Source: Synechococcus sp. RSCCF101 (GTDB taxonomy: Bacteria > Cyanobacteriota > Cyanobacteriia > PCC-6307 > Cyanobiaceae). From it: DNA of 64,000 nucleotides. Position numbers and translations under genes: made by a program. How positions within the stretch are numbered: the stretch's first letter is position 1; the number at the start of each line of letters is the position of its first letter. Below the pieces are notes generated by a model. That model worked only from the letters and a program-made list of their open reading frames with translations, was not told the origin of the DNA and searched no databases. The stretch is taken from NCBI RefSeq assembly GCF_008807075.1, contig NZ_CP035632.1:2294001-2358000 (forward strand), read 5' to 3'. This document shows, piece after piece, positions 35,233-45,806 of the stretch.

Positions 35233-37158
35233 TTATCGGTCCCGGCCGCTGCTGACGAGCGTTCGGCGTCGCTCGAGCTCCAGCCACAGCAGCAGGGCGC
35301 TCACGTCGGCCCGGCTCACGCCGGGGATCCGGCTGGCCTGCCCGAGGGTGAGGGGCTGCACGGCCGCGAGCTTCTCGCGCGCCTCGAGCGAGAGGCTGTC
35401 GATCGAGGCATAGGGCACGTCCTCGGGGATCGGCCGGTGCTCCTGGCGGCGGACGCGGGCGATCTGGGCCTCCTGGCGAGCCAGGTAGCCGCTGTATTTG
35501 ATGTCGATCTCGGCGGCTTCGCAGACGTCGGCTCCCAGCTCCGCCTCCATCAGTCCGTGCTCGACCAGATCGCTGTGGTGCAGGGCCGGGCGCCGCAGCA
35601 GATCCGCCAGGGTGATCGAGCCCTTGATCGCCGCGCCGGACCGCTCCGCCAGGGCCGCGCCGGCGGTATCGCCGGCCCTGAGGCGGCTGGTCTCCAGCCG
35701 CTGGATCTCCCGCTCGATCGCCTCCTGCTTGCGCTGGAACAGATCCCAGCGGCGCTGATCGATCAGACCCAGCTCACGGGCGAGCGGTGTCAGGCGGCGG
35801 TCGGCGTTGTCGCCCCGCAGCACCAGCCGGTACTCGCTGCGGCTGGTCAGCACCCGGTAGGGCTCGCGCAGATCCCGGCTCACCAGATCGTCGATCATCG
35901 TGCCGATGTAGCTGCCCTCGCGCGGGAAGTGCACCGGGTCCTGCTGCCCCAGCCGTCGGGCGGCGTTGAGGCCCGCCACCAGGCCCTGGGCCGCCGCCTC
36001 CTCGTAGCCGGTGGTGCCGTTGAGCTGGCCGGCGCAGAAGAGTCCCTGCACCCGCTTGCTCTCCAGGCTCGGCCAGAGCTGGGTCGCCGGCACGTAGTCG
36101 TAGTCCACCGCGTAGGCGGGCCGGAGCATCACGCATTGCTCCAGCCCCGGCAGGGTGCGCAAGAGCTCCAGCTGCAGCCGCTCCGGCAGCCCCGTGGAGA
36201 AGCCCTGCACGTAGAGCTCGGGCGTGTCGCGCCCTTCCGGCTCCAGAAAGATCTGGTGGGAGGGCTTGTCCGCGAAGCGGACGATCTTGTCCTCGATCGA
36301 GGGGCAGTAGCGCGGCCCCGTGCTGTCGACCACACCGCCGTAGATCGGGGTGAGGTGGAGGTTGTCGCGGATCAGCCGGTGCGTGGCCTCGGTGGTGCGG
36401 GTGATGTGGCAGCTCATCTGCTCGCCGCTCACCCAGGCCGTGGGATCGAAGGAGAAGAAGCGATCGGCGGCGTCGCTGGGCTGCTCCTCGAGCGCATCGA
36501 GGGCGACGCTGCGCCGGTCCACCCGGGCCGGGGTGCCGGTCTTGAGGCGCTCGGTGTGGATGCCCAGGGCATGCAGGGCTTCGGTGAGGCCCTGGGAGGG
36601 TGCCTCGCCGGCCCGGCCGGCCGCCATCGACTGCAGGCCCACCCAGATGCGGCCGTTGAGGAAGGTGCCGGTGGTGAGGATCACGGCCCCGGCGCCGTAG
36701 CGGCCCCCGAAGTAGGTGCCCACCCCCTCGATGCGGGCCGTTCCCGCATCGGCGTCCCCCGCCACCAGCAGCTCGGTCACCATCGCCTCCCGCAGGGCCA
36801 GGTTCGGGGTGTGCTGCAGCAGCTGCAGCATCTGACGGGCGTAGAGACGCTTGTCGGTCTGGGCGCGCAGGGCCCGCACCGCCGGGCCGCGGCTGGCGTT
36901 GAGCACCCGTTTCTGCAGGGCCGTGGCGTCGGCCAGGCGGCCGATCACCCCGCCCATGGCATCGACTTCGTGCACCAGCTGGCTCTTGGCCGGCCCGCCC
37001 ACCGCCGGGTTGCAGGGCTGCCAGGCGATGCGGTCGAGGTTGAGGGTGAACAGGGCGGTGGAGAGGCCGAGCCGCGCTGCCGTGAGGGCCGCCTCGCAGC
37101 CTGCATGACCGCCTCCGACGACGATCAGATCGAAGCGTTCGGTGCAGTCCTGAGCCAT
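35233..37158 (-). CDS. mnmG: tRNA uridine-5-carboxymethylaminomethyl modification enzyme MnmG (GidA)
   Basis: FAD enzyme that works with MnmE to modify U34 of several tRNAs. It has 641 residues. FAD motif [19 protein letters not shown], conserved [68 protein letters not shown] and the C-terminal [18 protein letters not shown] are all present. Upstream on the same strand lie the two formaldehyde genes. Confidence 0.97.
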   Translation of the reverse strand: MAQDCTERFDLIVVGGGHAGCEAALTAARLGLSTALFTLNLDRIAWQPCNPAVGGPAKSQLVHEVDAMGGVIGRLADATALQKRVLNASRGPAVRALRAQTDKRLYARQMLQLLQHTPNLALREAMVTELLVAGDADAGTARIEGVGTYFGGRYGAGAVILTTGTFLNGRIWVGLQSMAAGRAGEAPSQGLTEALHALGIHTERLKTGTPARVDRRSVALDALEEQPSDAADRFFSFDPTAWVSGEQMSCHITRTTEATHRLIRDNLHLTPIYGGVVDSTGPRYCPSIEDKIVRFADKPSHQIFLEPEGRDTPELYVQGFSTGLPERLQLELLRTLPGLEQCVMLRPAYAVDYDYVPATQLWPSLESKRVQGLFCAGQLNGTTGYEEAAAQGLVAGLNAARRLGQQDPVHFPREGSYIGTMIDDLVSRDLREPYRVLTSRSEYRLVLRGDNADRRLTPLARELGLIDQRRWDLFQRKQEAIEREIQRLETSRLRAGDTAGAALAERSGAAIKGSITLADLLRRPALHHSDLVEHGLMEAELGADVCEAAEIDIKYSGYLARQEAQIARVRRQEHRPIPEDVPYASIDSLSLEAREKLAAVQPLTLGQASRIPGVSRADVSALLLWLELERRRTLVSSGRDR

Positions 37159-37179
37159 CGGGTCAATGTATGGCTCGGC

Positions 37180-38112
37180 TCAGGGCAGTGGCTGGTTCAG
37201 CAGCGCCCGGGCGTGATGGTGGAGATGGTCGTCGATGAAGCTGGCGATGAAGAAGTAGCTGTGGTCGTAGCCGGGCTGCCGGCGGAGCTCCAGGGGCTGG
37301 CCGGCTGCGGCCGCGGCGGCCTCCAGATCCGCGGGCCGCAGCTGCTCCTCCAGGAAGCCGTCGGCCAGGCCCTGGTCCACCAGCAGCGGCAGCAGGCCGC
37401 CATCCGGCCCCGTCGCCCGCTGGCCGTCCTGAAGGAGCGTGCAGGCATCCCAGCCACGCCAGGCCGCCGGATCCGCTCCCAAGTAAGCGCCCAGGGCCTT
37501 GCGCCCCCAGGGGCAGGCACCCGGGTGGGCGATCGGGGCGAAGGCGGAGACCGAGGCGTAGCGACCGGGATGGCGGAGGGCGCAGATGAGCGCCCCGTGT
37601 CCCCCCATCGAGTGCCCGCTGATTCCCCGCAGCGGCAGCAGTGGCAGCTCCCGCTCCAGCAGCTCCGGCAGCTCCTCTGTCACGTAGCTGTGCATGCGGT
37701 AATGGCGGTTCCAGGGCGGGGCGCTGGCATCCACATAGAAGCCCGCTCCCTGGCCCAGATCCCAGCCGCCGTCAGGATCCGTGGGCACCCCCTCGCCGCG
37801 TGGGCTGGTGTCCGGTGCCACCACCGCCAGTCCCAGCCGGGCGGCCAGACGCTGCACGCCGGACTTCTGCATCACGTTCTGATCGGTGCAGGTGAGGCCG
37901 GAGAGCCAGTACAGGGCTGGAACCCGCTGGCCGTCGAGCGCCGAGGGGGGCAGAAACACCGCCACCACCGTGCTGCCGCTCAGCTCGCGGCTCTCAATCC
38001 TGTAGCGGCGGTGCAGGCCGCCGAAGCAGCGGTTCTCCTCCAGCAGCTGCAGCCATGGCGGGGCGCCTGGCGGGCTGGCTGGACGTCTGGAGCCGGGCTC
38101 GGGCAGGGGCAT
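37180..38112 (-). CDS. fghA: S-formylglutathione hydrolase
   Basis: Esterase that hydrolyses S-formylglutathione to formate and glutathione, the second step of formaldehyde detoxification. It has 310 residues with the alpha/beta-hydrolase nucleophile in GHSMGGHGALI, oxyanion region LSGLTCTDQNVMQKSGVQ, the aspartate in PLLVDQGLADGFL and the histidine in PGYDHSYFFIASFIDDHL. The enzyme for the first step lies directly upstream (12 bases), so the two are an operon. Confidence 0.93.
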   Translation of the reverse strand: MPLPEPGSRRPASPPGAPPWLQLLEENRCFGGLHRRYRIESRELSGSTVVAVFLPPSALDGQRVPALYWLSGLTCTDQNVMQKSGVQRLAARLGLAVVAPDTSPRGEGVPTDPDGGWDLGQGAGFYVDASAPPWNRHYRMHSYVTEELPELLERELPLLPLRGISGHSMGGHGALICALRHPGRYASVSAFAPIAHPGACPWGRKALGAYLGADPAAWRGWDACTLLQDGQRATGPDGGLLPLLVDQGLADGFLEEQLRPADLEAAAAAAGQPLELRRQPGYDHSYFFIASFIDDHLHHHARALLNQPLP

Positions 38113-38124
38113 GGGGTTGGAGCG

Positions 38125-40699
<2,575 letters not shown>

Positions 40700-40727
40700 G
40701 ACCGCAGGGGAACGCCCGGCCGCCGGA

Positions 40728-41186
40728 TCAGTGGCTCACCACCTCGAGGTTGATCTCGGCGGTGACCTCGGGGTGCAGCTTCACCTGGATCTTGTAGGAG
40801 CCGGTCCGGTGGATCTCGGGCACCAGGATGTGGCGGCGGTCCACCTCCTTCTTGGTGGCCGCGGTGATCGCGTCGGCCACATCACCGTTGGTCACCGTGC
40901 CGAAGAGCACGTCATCGCCACCGGTCTGCTTCTTGACGGTGAAGCGTCCGATCGTGGTGAGGGCCGTGCGGAAGTCCACGGCGGCCTGGCGCAGCGCTTC
41001 CTGGCGCTCGGCCTCCTTGGCGCGGCGGTGCTCCACCTGGCGCATCACCGAGGGGGTCACGGCCAGGGCCTTGCCGGTGGGCAGCAGGTGGTTGCGGGCA
41101 TAGCCCGGGGCCACCTCCACCAGATCACCCTTCTTGCCGAGGTTGAGCAAGTCCTCGCTGAGGACGACCTGGACACGCTTGGCCAT
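40728..41186 (-). CDS. rplI: 50S ribosomal protein L9
   Basis: A 152-residue L9 starting at ATG 41186 (the frame to 41252 is not conserved). Visible: N-domain [35 protein letters not shown], the long central helix [17 protein letters not shown], and C-domain [11 protein letters not shown]-like [20 protein letters not shown] with [13 protein letters not shown]. It sits 28 bases ahead of dnaB, the usual order. Confidence 0.97.
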   Translation of the reverse strand: MAKRVQVVLSEDLLNLGKKGDLVEVAPGYARNHLLPTGKALAVTPSVMRQVEHRRAKEAERQEALRQAAVDFRTALTTIGRFTVKKQTGGDDVLFGTVTNGDVADAITAATKKEVDRRHILVPEIHRTGSYKIQVKLHPEVTAEINLEVVSH

Positions 41187-41285
41187 GGGAACGGTTCGAA
41201 GGGGTGGGGGGGAATCAGCTGGGGCGGGCGCTGGCGGGAGGCCCCGGTGCATCCGGGCACGCCCCCCGCAGATCAGCCCAACACC

Positions 41286-42227
41286 TTACCCGGCCGTGCC
41301 GGGGGCATCCGCCCAGCCGCCGGGCAGGCGGATGCGGGTCGCCAGGCCGAGCCGGCGCATCAGCCGGATGTGCTGCCAGGTCAGATCAATCTGGCCGGGT
41401 TCCAGGCCGTGCCGTGCGGAGTGGGGGTAGGCGTGGTGGTTGTTGTGCCAGCCCTCGCCGAAGGTCAGGGCGGCGACCCATGGGTTGTTGCGGGAGGCGT
41501 CACCGCTGCTGTGGGGCGCCTGGCCCCAGCAGTGGGTGGCCGAGTTCACCAGCCAGGTGATGTGATATACGACCATCAGGCGAAGCGGGATGCCCCAGAG
41601 CACCAGGGCCCAGCCGCCGGCGCCCGTCACCGTGCCGATGCCGTAGAGGAGCAGGGCGAGGGGCAGCTGCAGCCAGAGGAAGTGAACGTTGAGCCAGCGG
41701 TAGTAGGGGTCTTTGGCCAGGTCGCCCGTGAGCCGCGGCACGGCCGCCATGGCCGGGATCTCCTGGAACATCCAGCCCATGTGGCTCCACCAGAAGCCGC
41801 GGTGGCTGTTGTGGTGGTCGGCGTCGGTGTCGGAGAACTTGTGGTGGTGGCGGTGCAGGCCCACCCAGTCAATCGGGCCGTGCTGGCAGCTGATGGCCCC
41901 GAAGGTGGCGAACACCCGCTCGAGCCAGTGGGGCACCCGGAAGGCGCGGTGGGAGAGCAGGCGGTGATAGCCGATCGTGACCCCCAGGCAGGCGGTGGCC
42001 CAGTAGAGGATCAGCAGGCTGAGCACGGCCGGCAGGCTCCAGAAGCGCGGCAGCAGGGCGAAGAGCCCGAGGGCGTGGATCACGACCATGAAGGCCACCG
42101 TGCCCCAGCGCACCCCCCGCTCGGCGGAGGGCATCGGCTCGCCGCGGCGGGGGATGTGCAGGGCCTGGGCTCGGCGGTGGGCGGCACTGGCGGCCACTGG
42201 TGCCGAGAGGGTTGCCGTCATGGGCAT
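41286..42227 (-). CDS. desC: Acyl-lipid / acyl-CoA delta-9-type desaturase
   Basis: Membrane di-iron desaturase (about 313 residues). Three His boxes: HRLLSH in GYHRLLSHRAF, HRHHH in WVGLHRHHHKFSDTD, and HNNHH in EGWHNNHHAYPHSARHG. Four helices are visible (TVAFMVVIHALGLFALL, AVLSLLILYWATACLGVTIG, LWLQLPLALLLYGIG, ALVLWGIPLRLMVVY). It likely introduces the first double bond into membrane lipid chains. A paralogue lies 0.8 kb away on the same strand, beyond an HTH-like gene transcribed the other way. Confidence 0.9.
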   Translation of the reverse strand: MPMTATLSAPVAASAAHRRAQALHIPRRGEPMPSAERGVRWGTVAFMVVIHALGLFALLPRFWSLPAVLSLLILYWATACLGVTIGYHRLLSHRAFRVPHWLERVFATFGAISCQHGPIDWVGLHRHHHKFSDTDADHHNSHRGFWWSHMGWMFQEIPAMAAVPRLTGDLAKDPYYRWLNVHFLWLQLPLALLLYGIGTVTGAGGWALVLWGIPLRLMVVYHITWLVNSATHCWGQAPHSSGDASRNNPWVAALTFGEGWHNNHHAYPHSARHGLEPGQIDLTWQHIRLMRRLGLATRIRLPGGWADAPGTAG

Positions 42228-42321
42228 TCCGAATCAGTGATCGGTACAATAGCGATACGGATCAAGATCACGCTTGGGGTATCGAGACGACCTCGTATCA
42301 GGGCGCCAGGCCTTCGGGCAC
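42228..42321. promoter_or_regulatory. Shared promoter region of desC and HTH-like gene
   Basis: The 94 bases between divergent starts contain a TACAAT (-10-like, plus strand) at 42245-42250. GATAC and GTATC and the perfect CGAG/CTCG pair (around 42287-42299) make an inverted-repeat-rich zone close to the HTH-like ATG. If the HTH-like protein regulates the desaturases, its operator would be expected here. Confidence 0.4.
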
Positions 42322-43020
42322 ATGATCAAGGTCTGGCACGAGCGCAACGCCTGGTCGCACCGGGTGCTGCCGGCCATGGCCGAGCTGCTCGATCTCGGTC
42401 GCATCCACAACTCCCAGCTCTCCAATCTGCGCAACGGCAAGCTGGCCGCACCGGGGCCGGAGATCTTTCTCACCCTGGCCCGCCTCAACGCCCTGCTGGC
42501 CCAGCGGCCCGCCGGGGCGCCGCTTCCTTCGGCGCTGTGCACGGCGCTGGCGGATGTGCCCGAGCTGCTCGCCGCCGTGGAGGCCTCGGCCCTGCCCCTG
42601 CTCGACGGCGGTGGTCAGCCCCTCGGCTGCGGTGACCTGGTGGAGATCTTCGTCGGCCTGAGGCCGCCGCCGCCGGCCTACGACTGGCGCATCGCCGGCG
42701 ATGCCGAGGCCGCTGAGCTGAGCGCGGCCCTGGCGGATCTGCTCTGCGGCGGCCGGTCCTGGCGGTCCTGCCGGGATGAGGTGATGGCCGCCTTTCCCCG
42801 CCGCCGCCGCCAGGACCGCAATGACTTCGCCGCCGTGATGGCCGGACAGGCCGAATACAGCGCCCGCAGCCTCGATGCCCTCCTGCCCGATCTGCAGCGC
42901 ACCGAGCAGGCTCTTCTCGGGAGCGAGGGGAAGGTCGGGGCAGACGGTGAGGAGAACCCGGGGGAGTTCCTCGAGCGCCTGCGCCGCAGGCTGCCGACGA
43001 ACGGTTCAGGGCCCTCCTGA
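42322..43020 (+). CDS. HTH-like protein between two desaturases
   Basis: A 232-residue protein from ATG 42322 (an in-frame TTG at 42274 would extend it). The N-terminal 60 residues show an XRE-like helix-turn-helix: MAELLDLGRIHNSQLSNLRN then GKLAAPGPEIFLTLARLNAL. The middle has a conserved-looking GCGDLVEIFVGLRPPPPAYD and a C-terminal helical region. It is divergent from desC and convergent with the second desaturase, so regulation of lipid desaturation is an attractive but unproven role. Confidence 0.65.
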   Translation: MIKVWHERNAWSHRVLPAMAELLDLGRIHNSQLSNLRNGKLAAPGPEIFLTLARLNALLAQRPAGAPLPSALCTALADVPELLAAVEASALPLLDGGGQPLGCGDLVEIFVGLRPPPPAYDWRIAGDAEAAELSAALADLLCGGRSWRSCRDEVMAAFPRRRRQDRNDFAAVMAGQAEYSARSLDALLPDLQRTEQALLGSEGKVGADGEENPGEFLERLRRRLPTNGSGPS

Positions 43021-43029
43021 ACCCGCGCC

Positions 43030-44034
43030 TCAGCGCCCGGAGCCTGGCATCGGCGCCAGCCGCAGCCGGCGCGCCAGACCCAGGGCGCGCAGCACCCGGA
43101 TGTGGGCCCAGGTGATGTCGAGCTCGAACCAGCGCAGCCCGTGGCGGGCGCTGGAGGGGTGGGCATGGTGGTTGTTGTGCCAGCCCTCACCGAAGCTCAG
43201 CAGGGCCACCCACCAGCAGTTGCGCGAGAGATCGGGCGAATCGAAGTTGCGGTAACCGAAGGCGTGGGTGGCCGAGTTCACAAGCCAGGTGACGTGATAC
43301 ACGAGCACCAGCCGCAGCGGGATGCCCCACAGCACCAGGGCCAGGCCGCCGCCGGGCACGGCCAGGCGCTCGCCCAGGGCGTACAGGGTCAGACCCAGGG
43401 GGATCTGGAGCAGCAGGAACCAGCGGTCGAGCCAGCGATAGAAGGGATCGCGCCGCAGGTCGCCGGTGAAGCGGCTCACCTCCCGGAGGGCCGGGATCTC
43501 GTGCAGCATCCAGGCGCTGTGGCTCCACCAGAGGCCGCGGCGGGCGTCGTGGTGGTCGTTGACCTGATCGGAGTGAAGGTGGTGATGGCGATGCAGGCCC
43601 ACCCACTCGATCGGACCGCTCTGGCAGGCCAGGGTGCCCATCAGCACCAGCAGCCGTTCCAGCCAGCGGGGGGCACTGAAGCTGCGGTGGGCCACCAGGC
43701 GGTGCAGCCCCAGGGTCACCCCCAGCACCGTGACCCAGTAGAGAACAGCGAGGGTGAGAACGGCCGGCAGGCTCCAGAAGCGGGGCAGCAGGGCCGCCAC
43801 CGCTCCCACGTGCAGCGCCAGCATGAATCCGGTGGTGCCCGCCTTGAACCGTCGCTGCCGTGGCGGCAGTGGTGGACGGGGCTCCAGCAGACCGCGGCGC
43901 AGCTCCGCTGGACGTGGCGCCTGCGGGCGCGACGGGGAGGGGAGCGTGGCGGCGGCAGTGGGCAAGGCGGTGTCCGAAGCGGCGGGGCAGCGCGGCAATC
44001 TAGGAGTCCTGTGCGTCGCGGAGTGCGCAGCCAT
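43030..44034 (-). CDS. Second delta-9-type fatty acid desaturase
   Basis: Paralogue of desC with His boxes HRLVAH (LGLHRLVAHRSF), HRHHH (WVGLHRHHHLHSDQ) and HNNHH (EGWHNNHHAHPSSARHG). The 90-residue N-terminal part is an Ala/Pro/Arg-rich extension; the start at ATG 44034 overlaps the divergent neighbour's ATG (44033), so the true start may be an inner TTG. The residue spacing after the first box and the substitution SHRA to AHRS suggest a different chain or position specificity. Confidence 0.85.
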   Translation of the reverse strand: MAAHSATHRTPRLPRCPAASDTALPTAAATLPSPSRPQAPRPAELRRGLLEPRPPLPPRQRRFKAGTTGFMLALHVGAVAALLPRFWSLPAVLTLAVLYWVTVLGVTLGLHRLVAHRSFSAPRWLERLLVLMGTLACQSGPIEWVGLHRHHHLHSDQVNDHHDARRGLWWSHSAWMLHEIPALREVSRFTGDLRRDPFYRWLDRWFLLLQIPLGLTLYALGERLAVPGGGLALVLWGIPLRLVLVYHVTWLVNSATHAFGYRNFDSPDLSRNCWWVALLSFGEGWHNNHHAHPSSARHGLRWFELDITWAHIRVLRALGLARRLRLAPMPGSGR

Positions 44035-45316
44035 GGCGGCAGCAGGGGGAACGGGGGCGGACTGGCGGGCCTGGGAGGCCTGGGCCAGCGAGCGGGTCCA
44101 GGCGGCCGGTGAGGCGATGGCCGGGGCCGCGGCGGCCCGCACCGAGGCGGTGCGCCCCCGTCTGGCCCGCGTGCTGGCGGCCCTGGCGGCGGCGCGTGTG
44201 GGGCCGCACCATTTCGCCTCCGTGAGCGGTTACGGCCACGGCGATCAGGGCCGTGAGGTGATCGACCGGGTCTTCGCCGATGTGCTCGGAGCGGAGCGGG
44301 CGGCTGTGCGGCTTCAGTTCGTCAGCGGCACCCATGCGATCGCCGCCGCACTGTTCGGGGTGCTGCGCCCCGGCGATCGCATGCTGGCGCTCACCGGCCG
44401 GCCCTACGACACCCTCGAGGAGGTGATCGGTCTGCGGGGCAGCGGCCAGGGCTCGCTGGCGGAGTTCGGCGTGACCTACGCCGAGGTACCCCTCGCCCCG
44501 GACGGCCGGCCCGACGAGGGCGCGATCGAGACGGCGCTGGCCGAGGAGCCCCGCCTGGTGCTGCTGCAGCGCAGCTGCGGCTACAGCTGGCGCCCCTGCC
44601 TGTCGATGGAGGAGATCGAACGCCTGTGCGAGCGGGTGCACCGGCGCTGGCCCGGCTGCGTCTGCTTTGTCGACAACTGCTACGGCGAGTTCGTGGAGGA
44701 GCGGGAGCCCACCGCCGCCGGTGCGGACCTGATCGCCGGCTCCCTGATCAAGAACCCCGGCGGCACCCTGGCTCCCACCGGCGGCTACCTGGCCGGCCGG
44801 GCCGATCTGGTGGAGCAGGCCTGCTGCCGCCTGACGGCGCCCGGCATCGGCGCCGCCGGCGGCACGGGCTTCGAGGCCCACCGCTGGGTGTTGCAGGGGC
44901 TGTTCCTGGCGCCGCAGATGGTGGCCGAGGCCCTCATCGGCGCCGATCTGGTGGCGGCTCTGTTTCAGGGCCTCGGCTACCCGGTGCAGCCGCTGCCCGG
45001 CGCCTGGCGCGGTGATCTGATCCAGGCCGTGCGCTTCGGCAGCCCCGAACCGCTGCGGCTGGTCTGCCGCGCCTTCCAGGCCTGCTCGCCGATCGAGGCC
45101 TATCTGGATCCCGTGCCGGCCGCTATGCCCGGCTATGCCAGCGATCTGGTGATGGCCGGCGGCACCTTCGTGGATGGCAGCACCAGCGAGTTCTCCGCTG
45201 ACGCGCCGCTGCGGGAGCCCTACGTGCTGTTCAGCCAGGGGGGGACCCACCGGGCCCACCACCAGCTGGCGCTGATCCGGGCCCTCGCCGCCCTGCGGGC
45301 GGCTGAGCTGGTCTGA
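44033..45316 (+). CDS. Methionine gamma-lyase family PLP enzyme (aluminium resistance protein family)
   Basis: A 427-residue fold-type I PLP enzyme of the PF06838 family. PLP lysine in AGSLIKNPGGTLAPTGGYL, Asp/Asn pair in VCFVDNCYGEFVEE, and family motifs VSGYGHGDQGREVIDRVF, VRLQFVSGTHAIAAALFG and PGDRMLALTGRPYDTLEEVI. Reaction unproven; the name reflects similarity and reports of aluminium resistance. ATG 44033; the gene precedes gcvH by 43 bases on the same strand. Confidence 0.85.
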   Translation: MAAAGGTGADWRAWEAWASERVQAAGEAMAGAAAARTEAVRPRLARVLAALAAARVGPHHFASVSGYGHGDQGREVIDRVFADVLGAERAAVRLQFVSGTHAIAAALFGVLRPGDRMLALTGRPYDTLEEVIGLRGSGQGSLAEFGVTYAEVPLAPDGRPDEGAIETALAEEPRLVLLQRSCGYSWRPCLSMEEIERLCERVHRRWPGCVCFVDNCYGEFVEEREPTAAGADLIAGSLIKNPGGTLAPTGGYLAGRADLVEQACCRLTAPGIGAAGGTGFEAHRWVLQGLFLAPQMVAEALIGADLVAALFQGLGYPVQPLPGAWRGDLIQAVRFGSPEPLRLVCRAFQACSPIEAYLDPVPAAMPGYASDLVMAGGTFVDGSTSEFSADAPLREPYVLFSQGGTHRAHHQLALIRALAALRAAELV

Positions 45317-45359
45317 GGCCGGGGGATCGGCAGACTGGGGATCGTGTGCTCCGGCTCCG

Positions 45360-45749
45360 ATGGCGTTTGACGCTCCCGCCGATTTCCGTTTCGCCGACAG
45401 CCATGAATACGTGCGGCCCGATCCGGAGCTGGCCCGCGTGGGGCTGAGCGCCTACGCCGTGGAGCAGCTGGGCGACATCGTCTTCGTGGAGCTGCCCGAG
45501 GTGGGAGAGCGCCTCAGCCGCGGCAGCAGCTTCGGCTCGGTGGAATCGGTGAAGGCGGTGGAGGACCTGTTCGCGCCGGTCTCCGGCGTGATCGAGCGCC
45601 GCAACGATGCGGTTCTGGCCAGCCCCGAGGAGCTCCAGAACGACCCCCATGGCGAGGGCTGGCTGCTGCAGATCCGGCTGGAAGATCCCGCCGAACTGGA
45701 GGGTCTGATGGATCTGGCCGGCTACGCGGCTCGCGTGGACGGCCTCTGA
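45360..45749 (+). CDS. gcvH: Glycine cleavage system H protein
   Basis: A 129-residue lipoyl carrier. The lipoylated lysine is K65 in GSVESVKAVEDLFAPVSG. N-terminal FRFADSHEYVRPD and C-terminal NDPHGEGWLLQIRLEDP are family features. It shuttles the aminomethyl group from GcvP. gcvP follows after 57 bases; gcvT and lpd are not in this window. No glycine riboswitch is visible upstream. Confidence 0.95.
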   Translation: MAFDAPADFRFADSHEYVRPDPELARVGLSAYAVEQLGDIVFVELPEVGERLSRGSSFGSVESVKAVEDLFAPVSGVIERRNDAVLASPEELQNDPHGEGWLLQIRLEDPAELEGLMDLAGYAARVDGL

Positions 45750-45806
45750 GGGACGGGCCGCGGGCGCCCTCCTTAGCATCCCCGCCGGTGGCATGGTTCG
45801 CGGCAC

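Noticed and set aside
45317-45806. Glycine riboswitch before gcvH or gcvP
   Set aside because: The gaps are only 43 and 57 bases, too short for the aptamer, and the conserved cores are absent.
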